A stretch of DNA of 64,000 nt. It comes from an uncultured Flavobacteriales bacterium (GTDB taxonomy: Bacteria; Bacteroidota; Bacteroidia; Flavobacteriales_G; Salibacteraceae). Positions 1 through 7,913 of this stretch are shown in pieces. The notes beneath the pieces were generated by a model. The model was not told the origin of the DNA, searched no databases, and saw nothing but the letters and a program-made list of their open reading frames with translations. The position numbers and the translations under genes are program-made. Location: contig CALSRO010000005.1 in the NCBI GenBank assembly GCA_943788775.1, positions 804,088-868,087 of the forward strand, written 5' to 3'. Position 1 is the first letter of the stretch. The number at the start of each line of letters is the position of its first letter.

Positions 1-442
1 CATAGTTGAGTTTAGCCGGCCTGAAGGCTAGCCAAGAACCAATGGCGACAATGGGCACATTTGCTAAAATCATAAGATTCGAATACTCTTTCAGAACGCT
101 CAGATTCAAGGGATTTTCCTCCTGCATCTCGATCATACCCTCTATCGAAAATCCAAAAACAGATACTACCAGTGCGTATAACGAGGCATAAACAATTAAG
201 AATCGAAAGGGATTCATGTAACGATAGCGCTCACCCTGCACAAAGTCATTAATGACGACTTCTGGATTTTTAAACAACTCCAGTATCGTGAAAAGCAGCC
301 CACGTTCAAGATTGAACATGTTCTTTAACATATCGTTGAACAGAAACTTCAAAGTGAGTCGTTCACGTTTTATCTGCCGATAACAAACGTTGCAACTCAT
401 TGACTCGTTCAGGAAATTGTCGTTCGATTTGGTCAGTGACAT
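1..442 (-). CDS. DUF3667-like membrane protein, 3' end outside window
   Basis: The reverse strand is open from an ATG at 442 through the left edge, giving 147 codons with no stop. The start is fixed by an in-frame TAA at 487-485 and by a TAGCTTTG -7 box 8 nt upstream. The protein has one Cys-x2-Cys pair near residues 16-19 followed by a basic stretch, then a GLLFTILELF segment, NPFRFLIVYASLY and a second hydrophobic segment. These match the DUF3667 pattern of an N-terminal zinc-ribbon remnant, a YxxPF-type motif and transmembrane helices. Most family members have two CxxC pairs, and only one is visible here. The family is common in Bacteroidota and its function is unknown. It is transcribed divergently from the glycan operon. 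Confidence 0.75.
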   Translation of the reverse strand, partial: MSLTKSNDNFLNESMSCNVCYRQIKRERLTLKFLFNDMLKNMFNLERGLLFTILELFKNPEVVINDFVQGERYRYMNPFRFLIVYASLYALVVSVFGFSIEGMIEMQEENPLNLSVLKEYSNLMILANVPIVAIGSWLAFRPAKLNY

Positions 443-450
443 AGTATTTA

Positions 451-464
451 CAAAGCTACATTTG
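451..464. promoter_or_regulatory. Overlapping divergent -7 elements
   Basis: The 14 bases CAAAGCTACATTTG contain TAGCTTTG on the minus strand (458-451) and TACATTTG on the plus strand (457-464). Both are perfect TAnnTTTG matches and share the self-complementary TA dinucleotide. The minus box lies 8 nt from the ATG at 442. The plus box lies 23 nt from the GTG at 488. A single site could therefore serve both directions. No convincing -33 TTTG is visible for the minus direction. For the plus direction a TTTG at 428-431 has a long spacer. Confidence 0.6.
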
Positions 465-487
465 ACGATTAATTGAAAGCATAGTTA

Positions 488-1606
488 GTGAAAGTCTGCA
501 TACTAGGAACAGCATGGCCGTATAGAGGTGGATTAACAGCAATGAATGAGCGATTGGCTCAAGAGTTTGTGGCAGAGGGACACGAAGTTGAAATCATCAC
601 GTTCACTCTGCAATATCCAAGTATTTTCTTTCCGGGTAAATCACAATTCGATGATCGTCCTAAACCTCCTTTTCAGATCAAAAGGATGCTCAATTCTATC
701 AATCCTTTCAGTTGGTGGCGCGTTGGAAGGTATTTGAAGAAATCACAACCCGATTTGATCGTGGTGAAGTATTGGATTCCATTTATGGCGCCTGCTTTTG
801 GCACCGTCTTACGCATCGCGAAGAAAAACGGAAAAACGAAGGTGGTTTCTATATTGGACAATATCATCCCGCATGAAAAGCGGCTTTTCGATTTCCAATT
901 GAGTAGCTATTTCGTGAAAGCTGTGGATGGTTTCATTACCCTTTCTAAAAGTGTATTGGAAGATCTAGGTCAGTTTGATAAATCCAAGCCCAGGAAGTTT
1001 AGTCCACACCCGGTGTATGACCACTTCGGTTCTGTAGCTTCAAAAACCGATGCCAGACACAAGTTAGGACTTAAGCAGGACGGCAAATACCTGTTATTTT
1101 TCGGTTTTATTCGAGATTACAAAGGGCTCGACTTATTGTTGAAAGCCATGAGCGATACGCGAATTCGAGAGGCTGGAATCCGATTGATCGTGGCGGGTGA
1201 GTATTATTCTAATCAAGAGGAATACGACCAATTGATCAATAAACTGGAGATCAGAGATTCGCTGGATCTCTTTACCAAATTCATTCCTGACAATGAGATC
1301 GCGCATTATTTCAATGCGGCAGATTGTGTGGTTCAACCGTATAAAACCGCCACGCAAAGTGGAGTGACTCAAATCGCCTATCATTTTGAGAAACCCATGA
1401 TTGTGACCAATGTTGGAGGTTTGCCAGAAATAGTCCCGCATGGAGAAGTAGGCTTTGTGACTCACGTTGACCCTCTTTCCATTGCCGATCATATCATTGA
1501 ATTTTATCGCGGTGATGTCAATCGTTTTGCAACCAAAATCAAGGAAAAGCAAAAAGAATATTCTTGGACAACGATGCTTAACAATGTCCTAAGCCTAGTT
1601 GACTAG
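488..1606 (+). CDS. Family-4 (GT-B) glycosyltransferase
   Basis: This is a cytoplasmic or membrane-associated transferase of a nucleotide-activated sugar, first gene of the heptose-glycan operon. The 372-residue protein begins with a Rossmann-type KVCILGTAWPYRGG loop. Its C-terminal half has LLFFGFIRDYKGLDLLLKA and TQSGVTQIAYHFEKP followed by VTNVGGLPE, the typical GT4 donor-binding region. The start is GTG; the next in-frame ATG (542) would remove the glycine-rich loop. hddA begins 22 nt after the stop. Given the neighbours, a heptosyl- or related transferase acting on GDP-heptose is plausible, but the sugar specificity cannot be read from the sequence. Confidence 0.85.
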   Translation: MKVCILGTAWPYRGGLTAMNERLAQEFVAEGHEVEIITFTLQYPSIFFPGKSQFDDRPKPPFQIKRMLNSINPFSWWRVGRYLKKSQPDLIVVKYWIPFMAPAFGTVLRIAKKNGKTKVVSILDNIIPHEKRLFDFQLSSYFVKAVDGFITLSKSVLEDLGQFDKSKPRKFSPHPVYDHFGSVASKTDARHKLGLKQDGKYLLFFGFIRDYKGLDLLLKAMSDTRIREAGIRLIVAGEYYSNQEEYDQLINKLEIRDSLDLFTKFIPDNEIAHYFNAADCVVQPYKTATQSGVTQIAYHFEKPMIVTNVGGLPEIVPHGEVGFVTHVDPLSIADHIIEFYRGDVNRFATKIKEKQKEYSWTTMLNNVLSLVD

Positions 1607-1614
1607 TTAACATT

Positions 1615-1622
1615 TATATTCG
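1615..1622 (+). promoter_or_regulatory. -7-like element before hddA
   Basis: TATATTCG is a 7/8 match to TAnnTTTG, and only 6 nt separate it from the hddA ATG at 1629. If used, transcription would start at or beside the start codon. No well-spaced -33 TTG is visible, so hddA may also be read from the upstream promoter. Confidence 0.4.
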
Positions 1623-1628
1623 CCTCCC

Positions 1629-2654
1629 ATGATTTATCGCAGTAAAGCGCCATTGCGCATAGGTTTTGCAGGAGGTGGAACAGACGTTTCTCCTTACTCT
1701 GATGAATACGGTGGAGCCATATTGAATGCGACCATCAACTTATTTGCCTATGCCAGCATTGAACCAACTGACGATGGTAAAATCACCTTACACGCTGCGG
1801 ACAAAAATGTTACACTCACTTTTGATTCTGCCGAAGAATTGCCCACGGGCGGTGGCCTAGACTTACAAATTGGAGCTTACAACAGAATCGTAAAAGACTT
1901 TGCCAAGAAGCCGTTGTCGTTTAAAATGACCACCTTCATTGACGCTCCATCGGGTTCGGGTTTAGGAACGTCATCCACCTTGATGGTAGCAATATTAGGA
2001 GCATATGTCGAGTGGTTTGGATTGCCCTTGGGAGAATATGATATTGCTCACTTGGCATACGAGATCGAGCGAATCGACTTAGGAATGTTGGGCGGGAAAC
2101 AAGATCAGTACGCTGCTACGTTCGGAGGTTTCAACTTCATTGAGTTCAAGGCGAATGATTCTGTGATCGTGAATCCATTGCGAATTAGAGAACGATACAA
2201 GCACGAACTGGCATATAACCTTCTTCTGTTTTACACCGAAACCAGCCGAGAGTCGAGCGCGATTATAGCCATGCAGCGCGATAGTGCGGCTGCCAAATCC
2301 GGTGCTGCTGTTGATGCCATGCACAAGCTGAAAGAACAAAGCGTCATGATGAAAGAGGCGCTTCTGAAAGGAGAAGTGAATCGCATGGGTGAAATATTGC
2401 ACTTCGGCTGGGAGAATAAAAAACAAATGGCCAAGGGAATCAGCAATGAAATGATCGATGGCTTCTACAATCAAGCGATGAAAGCCGGTGCCACTGGTGG
2501 TAAAATTTCTGGCGCGGGCGGAGGTGGATTCATGATATTTTATTGCCCAGGAAACTCGAGACACATAGTTATTGAGGCCTTGGCAGAATTGGGTGGGAAA
2601 ATCCAACCCTTTCAATTTTATAACGAAGGACTTTTAACTTGGAAAGGCGAATGA
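1629..2654 (+). CDS. hddA: D-glycero-alpha-D-manno-heptose 7-phosphate kinase (GHMP family)
   Basis: It phosphorylates heptose 7-phosphate at C1 to the 1,7-bisphosphate in the GDP-D-glycero-alpha-D-manno-heptose pathway. The 341-residue protein has all three GHMP-kinase motifs. KAPLRIGFAGGGTDV lies at the N terminus, with the AGGGTD signature typical of HddA and of fucose/heptose kinases. SGSGLGTSSTLMVA is the ATP-binding motif 2. KISGAGGGGFMIFY is motif 3 near the C terminus. Length is normal for HddA. The stop overlaps the gmhA start as ATGA, indicating translational coupling. A fucokinase-like specificity is excluded mainly by the adjacent gmhA, hddC and gmhB. Confidence 0.9.
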   Translation: MIYRSKAPLRIGFAGGGTDVSPYSDEYGGAILNATINLFAYASIEPTDDGKITLHAADKNVTLTFDSAEELPTGGGLDLQIGAYNRIVKDFAKKPLSFKMTTFIDAPSGSGLGTSSTLMVAILGAYVEWFGLPLGEYDIAHLAYEIERIDLGMLGGKQDQYAATFGGFNFIEFKANDSVIVNPLRIRERYKHELAYNLLLFYTETSRESSAIIAMQRDSAAAKSGAAVDAMHKLKEQSVMMKEALLKGEVNRMGEILHFGWENKKQMAKGISNEMIDGFYNQAMKAGATGGKISGAGGGGFMIFYCPGNSRHIVIEALAELGGKIQPFQFYNEGLLTWKGE

Positions 2655-3229
2655 GCATAATATCAATCATCCAGCAATCGATAGATACAAAGGCCAAAAT
2701 GCTTCAATCTGAAGCGTTGGTGAATAGCATTCAGCAGTGTGCAGACGCTTGGGTCAAGTGCTTGAATAATAAAGGAAAAGTCCTTTTTTGTGGCAATGGT
2801 GGAAGCGCGGCAGATGCGCAACACATTGCAGCCGAATTGAGTGGTCGATTCTATTTTGATCGTCCGGCTTTGTTTGCGGAAGCATTGCACGTGAACACCT
2901 CCTATTTAACGGCCGTTGCCAACGATTACTCCTACGATGTGGTCTATTCGCGCATGATCGAATCGAAAGGAGCTGAGGGCGATGTGCTGGTGGGAATTTC
3001 GACCAGTGGAAATTCTAAGAATGTGGTCTTGGCCATGCAGGAAGCCCAAAAAAGGGGAATGATCACCATAGGTTTCACAGGTGAAGCAGGGGGCGAGTTG
3101 AGAAATTGCAGCGACATTTTGATCAACATTCCTTCAACGGATACACCGCGTATTCAAGAGTGCCACATATTGGTCGGTCATATCATTTGCGAATTAACCG
3201 AAGCAGCACTTTTTGAGCGAAAGAATTAA
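2651..3229 (+). CDS. gmhA: Phosphoheptose isomerase
   Basis: GmhA converts sedoheptulose 7-phosphate to D-glycero-D-manno-heptose 7-phosphate, the entry step of heptose synthesis. The 192-residue SIS-domain protein has FCGNGGSAADAQHIAAELSG, which includes the His and Glu metal ligands, the GISTSGNSKNV phosphosugar loop, and QECHILVGHIICE near the C terminus with the last His ligand. The ATG at 2651 overlaps the hddA stop (ATGA). A TTG at 2639 would add four residues but is unlikely. hddC begins inside the last 17 nt of this gene, so the genes are tightly coupled. Confidence 0.93.
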   Translation: MSIISIIQQSIDTKAKMLQSEALVNSIQQCADAWVKCLNNKGKVLFCGNGGSAADAQHIAAELSGRFYFDRPALFAEALHVNTSYLTAVANDYSYDVVYSRMIESKGAEGDVLVGISTSGNSKNVVLAMQEAQKRGMITIGFTGEAGGELRNCSDILINIPSTDTPRIQECHILVGHIICELTEAALFERKN

Positions 3230-3932
3230 AACGGCTATTGTTTTGGCTGGCGGATTTGGCACTCGACTGCAATCTGTGGTGTCCGATGTGCCAAAACCGA
3301 TGGCTCAAGTGGCAGGTCGTCCTTTCTTAGAATATATACTCGATTACTTGATTCATTTTGGTTTTACCGAAGTTGTACTCTCTACAGGTCACTTATCAGA
3401 AGTCGTTTCGGATTATTTTGGCGAACAATACAGGTCAATGACCGTGAAATATGCCGCAGAAACGGACCCACTCGGAACGGGTGGAGCCATCCTAAACTCT
3501 TTTCGATTTACAGACGCACAAAATGCCCTGGTCTTGAATGGAGATAGTTTTTTGGATGCGCCCTTAGACGAAGTCTTAAATAACGACCGATTGATGGATT
3601 GTGACGGTCTCATAGTGTTGCGACAAATGCCAAATCCAGATCGGTTTGGCACGGTCAGGCTTGGGACAACGGGGCTGGTCGAAGAATTTGAAGAAAAAAA
3701 GCCTGGATTGGACTCAGGTCTGATCAATGCAGGGATTTACATTTTGAATCGAAGTGTATTAGAACACTTTGGTTTGACAGGGAGGTTTTCCATAGAGGAA
3801 GATTTTTTCAAACCACATATATCAGAAGTGAAAATTGCTGGCTTCGTAACTGATGGCTATTTCATTGACATTGGAATTCCCGAGGAATACGACCGTGCAC
3901 AATCTGATTTTAAAACCTTTCGTTACTCGTAG
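3213..3932 (+). CDS. hddC: D-glycero-alpha-D-manno-heptose 1-phosphate guanylyltransferase
   Basis: It transfers GMP from GTP onto heptose 1-phosphate to give GDP-heptose. The 239-residue nucleotidyltransferase begins with IVLAGGFGTRL and VPKPMAQVAGRPFLEY, the nucleotide-binding signature. It continues with DPLGTGGAIL, LVLNGDSFLD (metal-binding Asp) and FSIEEDFF. The first possible start is TTG at 3213, overlapping gmhA by 17 nt; no ATG precedes the AGG signature. The family includes mannose-1-phosphate guanylyltransferases and glucose-1-phosphate thymidylyltransferases. The heptose assignment rests on the operon, which holds all four pathway enzymes. Confidence 0.88.
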   Translation: MSERIKTAIVLAGGFGTRLQSVVSDVPKPMAQVAGRPFLEYILDYLIHFGFTEVVLSTGHLSEVVSDYFGEQYRSMTVKYAAETDPLGTGGAILNSFRFTDAQNALVLNGDSFLDAPLDEVLNNDRLMDCDGLIVLRQMPNPDRFGTVRLGTTGLVEEFEEKKPGLDSGLINAGIYILNRSVLEHFGLTGRFSIEEDFFKPHISEVKIAGFVTDGYFIDIGIPEEYDRAQSDFKTFRYS

Positions 3933-3933
3933 G

Positions 3934-3961
3934 TTGAGCCACCACAGGCTTTGTAATTTAG
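3934..3961 (+). promoter_or_regulatory. Putative promoter before the sulfotransferase gene
   Basis: TTG at 3934-3936, a 17-nt spacer, and TAATTTAG at 3954-3961 (7/8 match to TAnnTTTG). The ATG at 3971 follows 9 nt later. This would let the sulfotransferase and gmhB be transcribed independently of the upstream operon with a leaderless or very short-leader mRNA. Confidence 0.45.
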
Positions 3962-3970
3962 TCGCTCAGC

Positions 3971-4864
3971 ATGGAAGGATTACCCAACGTCATCATTATC
4001 GGAGTCACCAAGGCAGGAACTACCTCGCTGCGCCAATACCTCATTGATCATCCGGAGATTGCTGGAGCAAAAATCAAAGAAACCTTTTTCTGGAATCGAG
4101 ACAATGCCATTGATCATCCTGATTTAGATCGCTATAAAGTCATGTTTGAAGAGAGCAATGCAACCTGGTTGCTGGATAACACTCCACGTTATTTTCATGA
4201 TTTGGCGGACAAGTGCAATAATCTGAAAACACATTTGGGTTCGGACTTAAAGGTCATACTTATCCTTCGCGAACCAAAAAGCCGGGTGTTTTCCTTTTAT
4301 AAATTTAAAAAGCGAAGACTGGAGATTGCGGAGCAAACCAGTTTTACACAATACGTGGAACAATGTCTGAAGGCCAGCGATGCAGACAAACGAGCCAGCA
4401 ATGAGCTTTTGGCGGGAGTGGACGAAGGTTGCTATGCCGAACCACTCGGAAAATGGGAATCGGCCTATGGTGATCAACTCAAGGTAGTATTCTTTGATCA
4501 GCTCAAAAGTGACCCAACCCGTTGCGTCCAATCCATCGCCTCTTGGCTAGAATTGGATGGTTCCTTTTATGATCAGTATGATTTCAAAAAAGAAAATCAA
4601 TCCGTTGGATTTAAGAATCGAGGTTTGCATAAACTGGGTATGGGTGTTTACAAAACTCTGGAACCGATTCTACTGAAGAACAAAGGCATTCGTAGGATGA
4701 TTACCAATGCCTATTACGCCTTAAACGGAAAGACCATCGAGGAGAAAATGACGGAGGAGAGCAAGTCGAAACTGGATGCATTCTATTCACACTCCATAAC
4801 CGAACTTTCAAAACTCCATTGCATTTCTAAAAGCGATTACAAACCTGAGTGGATTAATAAATGA
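3971..4864 (+). CDS. PAPS-dependent sulfotransferase
   Basis: Transfers a sulfuryl group from PAPS to an acceptor, here probably a surface sugar. The 297-residue protein starts with NVIIIGVTKAGTTSLRQYL, the 5'-phosphosulfate-binding loop with its Lys and Thr-Ser. LILREPKSRVFSFYKFK at about residues 95-111 matches the 3'-phosphate-binding motif with conserved Arg and Ser. No signal peptide or membrane anchor is visible, so it is cytoplasmic. It sits between hddC and gmhB and its last 4 nt overlap gmhB (ATGA). The position suggests that a heptose-containing glycan or glycolipid is sulfated. The acceptor is not shown by the sequence. Confidence 0.85.
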   Translation: MEGLPNVIIIGVTKAGTTSLRQYLIDHPEIAGAKIKETFFWNRDNAIDHPDLDRYKVMFEESNATWLLDNTPRYFHDLADKCNNLKTHLGSDLKVILILREPKSRVFSFYKFKKRRLEIAEQTSFTQYVEQCLKASDADKRASNELLAGVDEGCYAEPLGKWESAYGDQLKVVFFDQLKSDPTRCVQSIASWLELDGSFYDQYDFKKENQSVGFKNRGLHKLGMGVYKTLEPILLKNKGIRRMITNAYYALNGKTIEEKMTEESKSKLDAFYSHSITELSKLHCISKSDYKPEWINK

Positions 4865-5394
4865 CAGCATTGCCTAACATCACTAAAGAATGGACACTTT
4901 TTCTCGATCGGGATGGCGTGATTAATAAGCGTTTGCCAGACGACTATGTGAAAACCATCGCTGAGTTTGAGTTTTTGGATGGAGCACTCGAGGCCATTCA
5001 GGCATTTAATCATCTTTTTGGTGTGATTGTGATCGTTACCAACCAGCAGGGAATTGGGAAAGGCATCATGTCAAGCGAAGATTTAGATGCCATTCATGCG
5101 CACATGTTGTATCAAATCAAAGCGGCAGGTGGTCGAGTGGATCACGTGTTTTACTGTCCAAAATTAGCCGCTGAGAATGCCGATTGTCGCAAACCAAATA
5201 CGGGCATGGGAATGGAAGCTCAACGGATGTTTCCCAATATAAACTTCCAAAAGTCGTTGATGGTAGGTGACAGCATCAGCGATATGGAGTTTGGTGAACG
5301 ATTAGGCACGCATTGTGCATTCATCGGCTCCGATCAGCGTTATGCTTCGTTCGATTCGCTCATTCACGTTGCGCGGAGCATAACTTCCAAATAA
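4861..5394 (+). CDS. gmhB: D-glycero-D-manno-heptose 1,7-bisphosphate 7-phosphatase (HAD-IIIA)
   Basis: Removes the 7-phosphate from heptose bisphosphate, giving the substrate of HddC. The 177-residue HAD protein has LFLDRDGVIN (nucleophile and acid Asp pair, D16/D18), IVTNQQGIGKG, DCRKPNTGM and MVGDSISDMEFG, in the order and length normal for GmhB. The structural zinc loop looks degraded. The usual Cys-x-His and Cys-x-Cys ligands are here CPK at the start and ADC at the end, so only two Cys of the four ligands are visible. It overlaps the sulfotransferase stop by 4 nt and closes the operon. Confidence 0.88.
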   Translation: MTALPNITKEWTLFLDRDGVINKRLPDDYVKTIAEFEFLDGALEAIQAFNHLFGVIVIVTNQQGIGKGIMSSEDLDAIHAHMLYQIKAAGGRVDHVFYCPKLAAENADCRKPNTGMGMEAQRMFPNINFQKSLMVGDSISDMEFGERLGTHCAFIGSDQRYASFDSLIHVARSITSK

Positions 5395-5421
5395 TTGAAT
5401 TTTCAAATGCGAGTATCCTCC

Positions 5422-5429
5422 TAATTTTG
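5422..5429 (+). promoter_or_regulatory. -7 element of the MORN-repeat gene
   Basis: TAATTTTG is a perfect TAnnTTTG match located 8 nt before the ATG at 5438. Transcription would begin within a few bases of the start codon. A TTG at 5395-5397 lies rather far upstream (24-nt spacer). Confidence 0.55.
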
Positions 5430-5437
5430 AATCCATC

Positions 5438-6253
5438 ATGAAGTTAAAGAGCCTATTTCTAGTTGTTGCTATGTTGCAGTTACTAGCTGTTCAAGCGCAA
5501 GAAGTGTTGAATGAAACCGATGCCAAAGGCCGAAAGCAAGGCACTTGGGTGAAGTATTATGAAAACGAAGATGGCAAAGAGCAGGAGCGTTATCGCGGTC
5601 AGTTCAAAGACGACAAGCCGGTAGGTACTTTCTTCTACTATTATGAGGAAGGTCAAAAAAGTTCGGAAGTCACGTATGAAGGTGAGGATGGAACCACGTC
5701 CAATGCTATTTTTTTTCATAAAAATGGAACCATCATGGCCGAGGGCAAATACATCAACCAAAAGAAAGTGGGTGTTTGGAAATACTATGACGACCAAACC
5801 ATCCTTAGTTCCGTAGATCCGTACAAAGATGGGCTCCTCCACGGCATGTCTAAAGTCTATTTTCTGAATGGACAATTGGCTGCTGAAACTCCCTACATAG
5901 ACGGGTTAAAGAATGGCGATTTTGTAGAGTATTTCAGTGACGGCACAGTCAAGATGAAGGGGACGTATCAAGACAATACCTACACCGGGAAGTATGTTCA
6001 GAATTATCCTGACGGAAAGGTCATGGTTGAGGGCGAATACAAGGCCGCGGTGAAAGATGGGTTGTGGAAATACTTTGCTGATGATGGTCGCTTAAAAGCA
6101 CAGCAAGTGTATGAAACAGGCAAATTAATCAAAGAAAAAGTGGAGCCAGGATTCGAAATGGAAGAAGTGCCCATCGAAATTGAAGAGAAAGACAAGATAG
6201 ACGAAGGCAAACTGTTGGACGAATACTACAAAGAGAGCGAGCAGGGGAGATAG
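5438..6253 (+). CDS. Secreted MORN-repeat (YwqK-like) protein
   Basis: The 271-residue protein has a signal peptide (MKLKSLFLVVAMLQLLAVQAQ) followed by about eight MORN-type repeats of 20-24 residues. Examples are DAKGRKQGTWVKYYENEDG, INQKKVGVWKYYDDQ and YKAAVKDGLWKYFADDGR. The last 45 residues are acidic and low-complexity. Such proteins are abundant in Bacteroidota and often annotated as YwqK-family antitoxin-like, but no toxin is adjacent. The probable location is the periplasm or cell surface. It has its own -7 element and is not obviously part of the heptose operon. Confidence 0.8.
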   Translation: MKLKSLFLVVAMLQLLAVQAQEVLNETDAKGRKQGTWVKYYENEDGKEQERYRGQFKDDKPVGTFFYYYEEGQKSSEVTYEGEDGTTSNAIFFHKNGTIMAEGKYINQKKVGVWKYYDDQTILSSVDPYKDGLLHGMSKVYFLNGQLAAETPYIDGLKNGDFVEYFSDGTVKMKGTYQDNTYTGKYVQNYPDGKVMVEGEYKAAVKDGLWKYFADDGRLKAQQVYETGKLIKEKVEPGFEMEEVPIEIEEKDKIDEGKLLDEYYKESEQGR

Positions 6254-6336
6254 CGGCTTCATGGCTAAGCTCAGTCACCATTAATCCTTGATTTTGTATT
6301 TGAAAGAAACCCATCAGAATATTACCTTGTACCCAT

Positions 6337-6447
6337 ATGGCTAACATCACCTTAAACGTGCATGATTTTCCCAATGGAGTCTATATCTTTATGCTCATCA
6401 ACGATGAACAACTCCTTTCTCGGAAGAAATTAACCTTAGTGAAATGA
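6337..6447 (+). pseudogene. Orphan T9SS type A sorting-tail fragment
   Basis: A 36-codon ORF reads NVHDFPNGVYIFMLIN then a basic end RKKLTLVK. This is the pattern of the last strands of a T9SS type A C-terminal sorting domain (L-x-G-x-Y ... K-x-x-x-x). No mature protein is attached: the frame upstream is closed by TGA at 6301-6303. A second frame over 6290-6345 contains NPSEYYLV, which may be a frameshifted remainder of the NPxxxxL motif. The fragment overlaps the start of the next gene by ATGA. It is probably the relic of a deleted surface protein; the 83 nt before it (6254-6336) show nothing else. Confidence 0.5.
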
Positions 6448-7886
6448 GGGGGTTGATTTATTTTCTAGTCACAGCCATCTCAACCGTTACATATTCTCAA
6501 TCTCAACAATTCAACAGGGTTTATGACTTCAATGGAACGTTTGAGCAAAATGCTAATATTACTACGGTAAATTCAGGTTATATCGTAAATGGAATTTCTG
6601 CGACAAATTCCAAATTTTCTGGACTTCTTGTGCACTTGGCTACAAATGGAGATACAATTAATTCCAAAATCTACAATATTTTCGGCCTGTCAACCGTTGG
6701 AGGCTATTTTGAAAATACAATTGTACTTCAAGATCGAATAACAGTCGCATCTTAGTTATATGATTCAACAAATATTGCCCATGCATATGTTGCTCAATTT
6801 TCAATAAGTGGAGAAATGCTTTGGGTCGACTCATTGGGAGGTAGCGCGAATTTCACCTCTCTTGTGAAAATAGATGATGGCTACTTGATAGGTGGAATTC
6901 AAAGAACAATCGAAAGTCAGGAACAATTCTTGGCTTGCAAATATTCAAATACTGGCGAGTTACTTTGGAAAAAGCATTACGGTCAGTTCGATAAGAACGA
7001 AAATTGTTACACCATATCTCAATGCGCTGACGGTGGGTTTGTATTAGGTGGAAATAGATATATGGGTACTTCCAGTAATCCATATATATTGAAAATTGAC
7101 TCTCAAGGAAACGAACTTTGGGAAAAGGAGTTTCAACTTTCAGATTATGACGATTATCCAATCCGTGTATTTATCGAAAAGTCGGGCGACATTTATTTAG
7201 CCGCAGGTGCTGTAGAAGCGAAATTGTCCAATCAATTTTCGCTCAGACGTGCCTGGTTCTGTAAATTAGACGCTTTCGGAAATCAAATTTGGGAGAAAAA
7301 ATTAGGGTTATCGTCCATATCCAATGGTCTTTGTTCCATACTCTCCAAAAGAAATGGGAATATTCTTTATTTGTTTTCGTCACAATTTTCAGGAGATTCA
7401 CTGGGTGCCAGAATCGCTAGGATATACGAGTTGGATAAAGCGGGAAATGAAATAAAGAATATCATAGCGACTTACGATAGCAACAATAAAAACTTAGAGA
7501 GTATTCCGCTTTCAATAGACACGACCCTTGACAACGGATTTATTATAGGTGGTCATGTCACAGATTTATCACAAGACCTATGGGTAGTAAAGTTTGATAG
7601 TCACGGCTGTTATGACAGCACGTATAATTGTGTGGTAGGTATTCAAGACCCTAGACAACAACTACAAACGCTTAAAATTTTTCCCAACCCGGCCCAAGCT
7701 CAAATATCTGTTCTAGGCCATGGCAACTTTATCGTGTTTAATTCCCTTGGTCAACAAATCCCTGTTCCATCACATGTTTCTGAGAATACCACAACGTTTA
7801 ATATTCAGCATCTGCCAAAGGGAATATATTTTATCCGCAGCGAAGGGGAGGATGAGGTTTATATAGGCAAGTTTGTAAAGGAGTAA
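6444..7886 (+). pseudogene. T9SS type A secreted protein interrupted by an in-frame TAG
   Basis: Two ORFs (6444-6755 and 6816-7886) lie in the same frame and are separated only by TAG at 6753-6755. The codons between that stop and the next ATG remain open and read LYDSTNIAHAYVAQF, so the whole is one 481-codon gene with a single nonsense codon after about 103 residues. It has a signal peptide (MRGLIYFLVTAISTVTYSQS). Repeated G-x-L-W and G-x-x-I-G-G blades suggest a beta-propeller. A T9SS type A tail contains KIFPNPAQAQISV and LPKGIYFIRS. Either the gene is newly inactivated or the base is a sequencing error. No frameshift or other decay is visible. Confidence 0.75.
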
Positions 7887-7913
7887 TCTAAAAAAATCGC
7901 ACGAACTGTAGAA

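Noticed and set aside
2079..2615. 178-codon minus-strand ORF
   Set aside because: Shadow of hddA, which has all GHMP-kinase motifs.
2639..2650. TTG start for gmhA
   Set aside because: The ATG at 2651 gives the usual coupling overlap and typical length.
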